This document shows positions 40,606-43,210 of a stretch of 43,210 nucleotides of DNA, piece after piece. The translations under genes were made by a program, and so were the position numbers. The DNA lies in the NCBI GenBank assembly GCA_022825745.1, contig JAJDWF010000146.1, positions 1 to 43,210 of the forward strand, read 5' to 3'. How positions within the stretch are numbered: position 1 is the stretch's first letter; each line of letters starts with the position of its first letter. The notes under the pieces are model-generated. The model searched no databases. It worked only from the letters and a program-made list of their open reading frames with translations, and had not been told where the DNA came from. This DNA comes from Dehalococcoidia bacterium. Lineage in GTDB: Bacteria; Chloroflexota; Dehalococcoidia; Lucifugimonadales; UBA3495.

Positions 40606-41229
40606 TCAGACCGCTTCGGCCACCGCGTCGCCGCCGCTGACGGAGGAGCCGCCGCGCTCTTCAAGGTAGCGCTGGCGACGCGCCAGCCGCTCCGCTACCG
40701 TGGCGTCCCAATCCTCGCGCAGCACTTCCATCAGGATGAAGTCGTGGGACATGCGGCGGACGTGCCGCACCGGGTTAAACCCGGACCGCTCGAAGCACTT
40801 CTGCGCCCGGTGGTTCCATTCCAGCGTGTGCAAGTACACGCGCTTGAGCCGCATGTCGTCGAACATGTACTGCAGCAGCGTGACCACGGCGTCATATCCG
40901 TACCCGCCGCTCCAGTAGTCCTTGTCGCCGATCACGATGCCCAGTTCAGCGGCCTTGGCCAGGCTGTCCAGGTCGTAGTACATGCAGTTGCCGATATACT
41001 TGCCGCCGGCCGCCTCAATGCCGAAGTGGTGCGAGCCCGGCGTCGGCCAGCGAATCTGGTCCTCGAAGAGCTTGAGGTACCGGTCGTATTTCATGGTCAG
41101 CGGATAGGCGGCGTCCAACCGCGCTATCTCGGGGTCGCTGCGCCAGATGTAGTCCTTCTCGGCGTCTTCCATGCGCTTGCCGCGCAGCAGGACGCGCACC
41201 CCCCGCAGCACCAGGTCCTGCTTGCTCAT
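40606..41229 (-). CDS. GNAT-family N-acetyltransferase (RimJ/RimL type), 207 aa
   Basis: The acetyl-CoA binding fold is clear: LRGKRMEDAEKDYIWRSDPE at the N-terminus, YIGNCMYYDLDSLAKAAELG, the motif A loop VIGDKDYWSGGYGYDAV and VYLHTLEWNHRAQKCFERSG (motif B). This is the RimJ/RimL branch that acetylates protein N-termini or small amines. The start overlaps the stop of the Nudix gene (ATGA, 41226-41229), so translation is coupled. A charged C-terminal tail of about 30 residues is extra. Confidence 0.9.
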   Translation of the reverse strand: MSKQDLVLRGVRVLLRGKRMEDAEKDYIWRSDPEIARLDAAYPLTMKYDRYLKLFEDQIRWPTPGSHHFGIEAAGGKYIGNCMYYDLDSLAKAAELGIVIGDKDYWSGGYGYDAVVTLLQYMFDDMRLKRVYLHTLEWNHRAQKCFERSGFNPVRHVRRMSHDFILMEVLREDWDATVAERLARRQRYLEERGGSSVSGGDAVAEAV

Positions 41230-41813
41230 GGCCCGCCGCCCTCCCGGTAAGTTTCGATGAGAGACCGGGCGGCTTCCAGCACGCTGCGCTCGTTGTCGTA
41301 TTCCAGCAGTTCCAGAGCCTGATCGTAGCTGCGCCATTCCACCACGTCGAACTCGCCGTCGTGGTCCGCGGTGCTGCCGCCGAGGGGTTCCATCAGGTAG
41401 AAATAGACCGTCTTGTCGTACCGCACGCCGTCGTCGTGGCCAACAAAGAAATACCGGATGCTGGTGATTGGGGCCAGCACGTTGACGTGAACGCCCGTCT
41501 CCTCCTGCACCTCCCGGCGGGCCGTTTCCTCCACCGTTTCCCCGCGTTCCGGAGTGCCTTTCGGCAGACGCCAGGTTAGAGGCGCGCCATCGCCGTGATA
41601 AACGGGACGCGCCCGGGCGCACAGCAGCGTTTCAATCAGGTCGCCGGCTTGCCGGAACACCAAGCCGCCGGCGGACACCACCCTGGCGTTGGGGCGAGAA
41701 CCGGCGGGGATTGACACCGAGTCCGGCCCTGCCGCTTCCACAGCCAGACCATGCCCGATGACGGCATTGTCTATGTGAGCGTCGTCATCAGATGGGAAAC
41801 CGGGATTAGTCAT
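41226..41813 (-). CDS. Nudix hydrolase, 195 aa
   Basis: The Nudix box is complete: G-T-P-E-R-G-E then TVEETARREVQEETGV, fitting Gx5Ex7REUxEExGU. It hydrolyses nucleoside diphosphate-linked compounds; RLPKGTPERGE before the box suggests the diadenosine polyphosphate/MutT-like branch. The first 45 residues are polar and variable. It is the first gene of a two-gene unit with the GNAT enzyme. Confidence 0.9.
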   Translation of the reverse strand: MTNPGFPSDDDAHIDNAVIGHGLAVEAAGPDSVSIPAGSRPNARVVSAGGLVFRQAGDLIETLLCARARPVYHGDGAPLTWRLPKGTPERGETVEETARREVQEETGVHVNVLAPITSIRYFFVGHDDGVRYDKTVYFYLMEPLGGSTADHDGEFDVVEWRSYDQALELLEYDNERSVLEAARSLIETYREGGGP

Positions 41814-41880
41814 AGATAAAACAGTAAACCGTGGGATGTGCAGCTATTGTAGCCGTAGGGCCGGGAAGGGTCAAACATGG

Positions 41881-42216
41881 CTAGCGCGCCGGGACGACGG
41901 GGAGGTCGCGGTTGAAGAATTCACGGTAGCGGCCCTGGCTGGCCCAGGGGAGGAGGCTGACGACGATACGGCGCGGCTCGGGGACGTCGCCCTGGCTCCG
42001 GGTGTCCTTGAGGTAGTGTTGGAGTCGCATGAAGGTGGTCAGGCGGAAGCCGGCTTTGGCGATACGCTGGATGACGTCGTGGGGTTCGGGTGGTTCGTCG
42101 AGGTCCCAGTCGTTGGCGACGGCTTCGGCGATGCGGCGGAGCCGGATGATGGCGAGTTCGAGGACGAACTTGCGCTTGAGGGCGTTGACGCGGCGACGGA
42201 TTTGGGCAAGGGTCAT
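41881..42216 (-). CDS. small basic uncharacterised protein beside element copy C, 111 aa
   Basis: No family recognised. It is basic and helical at the start (AQIRRRVNALKRKFVLELAI), with PPEPHDVIQRIAKAGFRLTT in the middle and a C-terminal RIVVSLLPWASQGRY. No membrane segment. The start at 42216 has a GAGG site 8 bases upstream. It begins 50 bases after the iterons of copy C, so the element forms its upstream region, and possibly its promoter or a companion. A nucleic-acid-binding role is only a guess from the basic N-terminus. Confidence 0.65.
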   Translation of the reverse strand: MTLAQIRRRVNALKRKFVLELAIIRLRRIAEAVANDWDLDEPPEPHDVIQRIAKAGFRLTTFMRLQHYLKDTRSQGDVPEPRRIVVSLLPWASQGRYREFFNRDLPVVPAR

Positions 42217-42234
42217 GGGAGTACCTCGGGGTTG

Positions 42235-42515
42235 ATGGTCTGAATGTGGGGATTTTGGCGAAATCCCGCTCATTTCCTCTCATTTGCGTTCATTTGAGTA
42301 GGACGTTGAGCGGGTGATGGGGGCGGAATGGGCGGGTTTTGGGGGCGATAATGGTGGTTTTGGCGGGCTATTGAGAGGGTTTGGGGGTGGTGGTTCGACA
42401 GGCTCACCATGAACGGAGGACGGGGTAATCGTGATGGACTTGGGCGATTGGATGGTTGAGTTAAATGGTACGGATGGATGGAGGTTAGGGGCAAGGGGGA
42501 AGTGTCACTGGATGG
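42235..42515 (-). repeat. C/A-rich dispersed element with 10-bp iterons, copy C (reversed)
   Basis: On the minus strand it reads GTGACACTTCCCCCTTGCCC, then CATCCGTACCATTTAACTCA, then a C/A-rich body and three 10-mers at 42266-42295 (complement of GCGTTCATTT, CCTCTCATTT and CCGCTCATTT), ending GATTTCGCCAAAAT as in copy A. A 25-base dispersed repeat (42392-42416) is inserted in the middle. G-runs at 42312-42345 form the quadruplex motif. The 502-base gap 42217-42718 has no other gene. Confidence 0.8.
42392..42416 (-). repeat. dispersed TTCGACAGGCTCA-type repeat
   Basis: GGTTCGACAGGCTCACCATG followed by AACGG is the partner of the repeat at 17044-17067, in the opposite direction, and lies inside element copy C. 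Confidence 0.65.
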
Positions 42516-42537
42516 TCGTACGCGAGAGGCGGCGGGG

Positions 42538-42573
42538 TTTTCTGGATTCCCGCTTTCGCGGGAATGACGGGGG
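42538..42573 (-). repeat. dispersed hairpin repeat, copy 3
   Basis: TTTCTGGATTCCCGC-TTTC-GCGGGAATGACGGGGG. The 8-bp stem is perfect and of the CCCGC/GCGGG type. It lies just outside element copy C and 29 bases before the hicAB promoter. Confidence 0.8.
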
Positions 42574-42601
42574 CGGGAAAGATTTTGGTTTATCGTGCTG
42601 G

Positions 42602-42631
42602 TTGACATGATAGTGTTAATAGCGGTACTAT
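42602..42631 (+). promoter_or_regulatory. promoter and possible operator of hicAB
   Basis: TTGACA (42602-42607) and TACTAT (42626-42631) have 18-base spacing. The imperfect inverted repeat ATAGT...ACTAT covers the spacer and -10 box, which would suit autoregulation by a HicB DNA-binding domain. Confidence 0.6.
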
Positions 42632-42718
42632 GTACTTAGAAGCGGTGGTAGAAACACCGATCAACAACCAAAAAGGGAGAGGGGAAAATGCCAAATTTCG
42701 TTGTATGGAGATCAGCAA

Positions 42719-42976
42719 ATGATCATCGAAGATGCCATCCGGTCGCTGCGAAGCAATCCCAGGGGGATCAGGTTCAATGAACTGGCCGCGATATGCGATC
42801 TGTTCTTTGGAACGCCGCGTCAGAGCGGGACCAGCCATCGGGTGTATCGTATGCCTTGGCCGGGCGATCCCAGGGTGAATATACAGAATGACAGGGGGAT
42901 GGCGAAGGCGTATCAAGTGCGACAGGTTATCAGAGCCCTGGAAATGCTGAAAAACAGGCTGAATGATGCTACATGA
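42719..42976 (+). CDS. hicA: HicA-family toxin (mRNA interferase), 85 aa
   Basis: HicA is a double-stranded-RNA-binding-like mRNA-cleaving toxin. The catalytic His lies in RQSGTSHRVYRMPWPGDP, the family's GxSHxxY pattern, followed by NIQNDRGMAKAYQVRQVIRA. This is the longer HicA form. The start is ATG at 42719; TTG at 42701 is also in frame. A good ribosome binding site (GGGAGAGGGGAAA) instead precedes an ATG at 42688 in another frame, which encodes 30 codons ending after the hicA start, perhaps a leader that sets hicA translation. The stop overlaps hicB. Confidence 0.88.
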   Translation: MIIEDAIRSLRSNPRGIRFNELAAICDLFFGTPRQSGTSHRVYRMPWPGDPRVNIQNDRGMAKAYQVRQVIRALEMLKNRLNDAT

Positions 42977-43210
42977 TCACTACACGTACCGGGTTACCTG
43001 GTCTGCTGAGGACGGGGAATTCGTCGGGTTGTGCGCCGAGTTTTCGCTGTTGAGTTGGCTGGCGGCCACGCCGGACGAAGCCTTTGCGGGCATTCGCTCC
43101 CTGGTGGCCGACTGCGTAGCGGATATGGAGGCCGAGGGCGAGCCGCTGCCGGAACCGTTGGCCGACCGCAACTACAGCGGGAGGTTCGTGGTACGGGTGC
43201 CGCCGGAAAC
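42966..43210 (+). CDS. hicB: HicB-family antitoxin, cut by the right window edge
   Basis: HicB neutralises HicA and usually represses the operon. The partial 81 codons contain the RNase-H-like domain typical of HicB: YTYRVTWSAEDGEFVGLCAE, SLLSWLAATPDEAFAGIRSL, and the linker YSGRFVVRVPPE, which in relatives leads into a C-terminal ribbon-helix-helix/Arc domain outside the window. The ATG lies inside the end of hicA (11-base overlap), so the two are translationally coupled. A toxin-first order is normal for hicAB. Confidence 0.88.
   Translation, partial: MLHDHYTYRVTWSAEDGEFVGLCAEFSLLSWLAATPDEAFAGIRSLVADCVADMEAEGEPLPEPLADRNYSGRFVVRVPPE

Overview
The window is GC-rich bacterial DNA with densely packed genes, standard genetic code and clear Shine-Dalgarno sites. 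The gene content (GMC and luciferase-like oxidoreductases, DUF3500, GYD, SCO1664 and DUF3090 families, Uma2 nucleases, ispD/ispF/cysS neighbours, no phage genes) suggests a Chloroflexota genome, most likely Dehalococcoidia of the SAR202 type. That placement is inference from gene families; no rRNA or tRNA gene is visible to confirm it.

Layout. 1-4.2 kb: the start of a possible luciferase-like monooxygenase, a GMC oxidoreductase broken by an in-frame UGA, a small orphan gene, a LON-domain protein, and a cobalamin/siderophore-type binding protein whose frame also has an internal UGA. That second UGA sits exactly where the family has the second Cys of a CxxC motif and is followed at once by a hairpin with the form of a bacterial SECIS element, so the gene is best read as a selenoprotein. 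4.2-11.6 kb: a Kef-type antiporter, an OsmC-like protein, then ispD - membrane protein - ispF - cysS - FAD-linked oxidase on the plus strand. 11.6-19.8 kb: a Uma2 nuclease, a 2-hydroxyacid dehydrogenase, small orphans, an MFS carrier, the molybdate transporter modABC and a HAD phosphatase. 19.8-23.1 kb: a minus-strand run comM - membrane protein - DUF3090 - SCO1664 family.

23.2-43.2 kb is more accessory in character: a one-protein type IIG restriction-modification enzyme, two more Uma2 proteins, a group made of an unknown protein, DUF3500, GYD and a ThDP enzyme, a two-gene type II restriction-modification cassette, a seven-Asp-box propeller, a set of catabolic oxidoreductases and a hydrolase, GNAT and Nudix genes, and a HicAB toxin-antitoxin pair at the right end.

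Non-coding structure is rich. A C/A-rich element of about 270-280 bp, ending in three 10-bp direct repeats (consensus AAATGAGCGG), occurs three times, next to the type IIG gene, next to the type II cassette, and before hicAB. Shorter dispersed repeats also recur: a hairpin with a covarying stem, a CCTGAGCCTGTCGAAGG type and a CCCTAACCCTCTCCC type. Several genes (LON, modA, the type IIG enzyme, the 281-aa protein) have a -10 box only 6-9 bases before the ATG and look leaderless.
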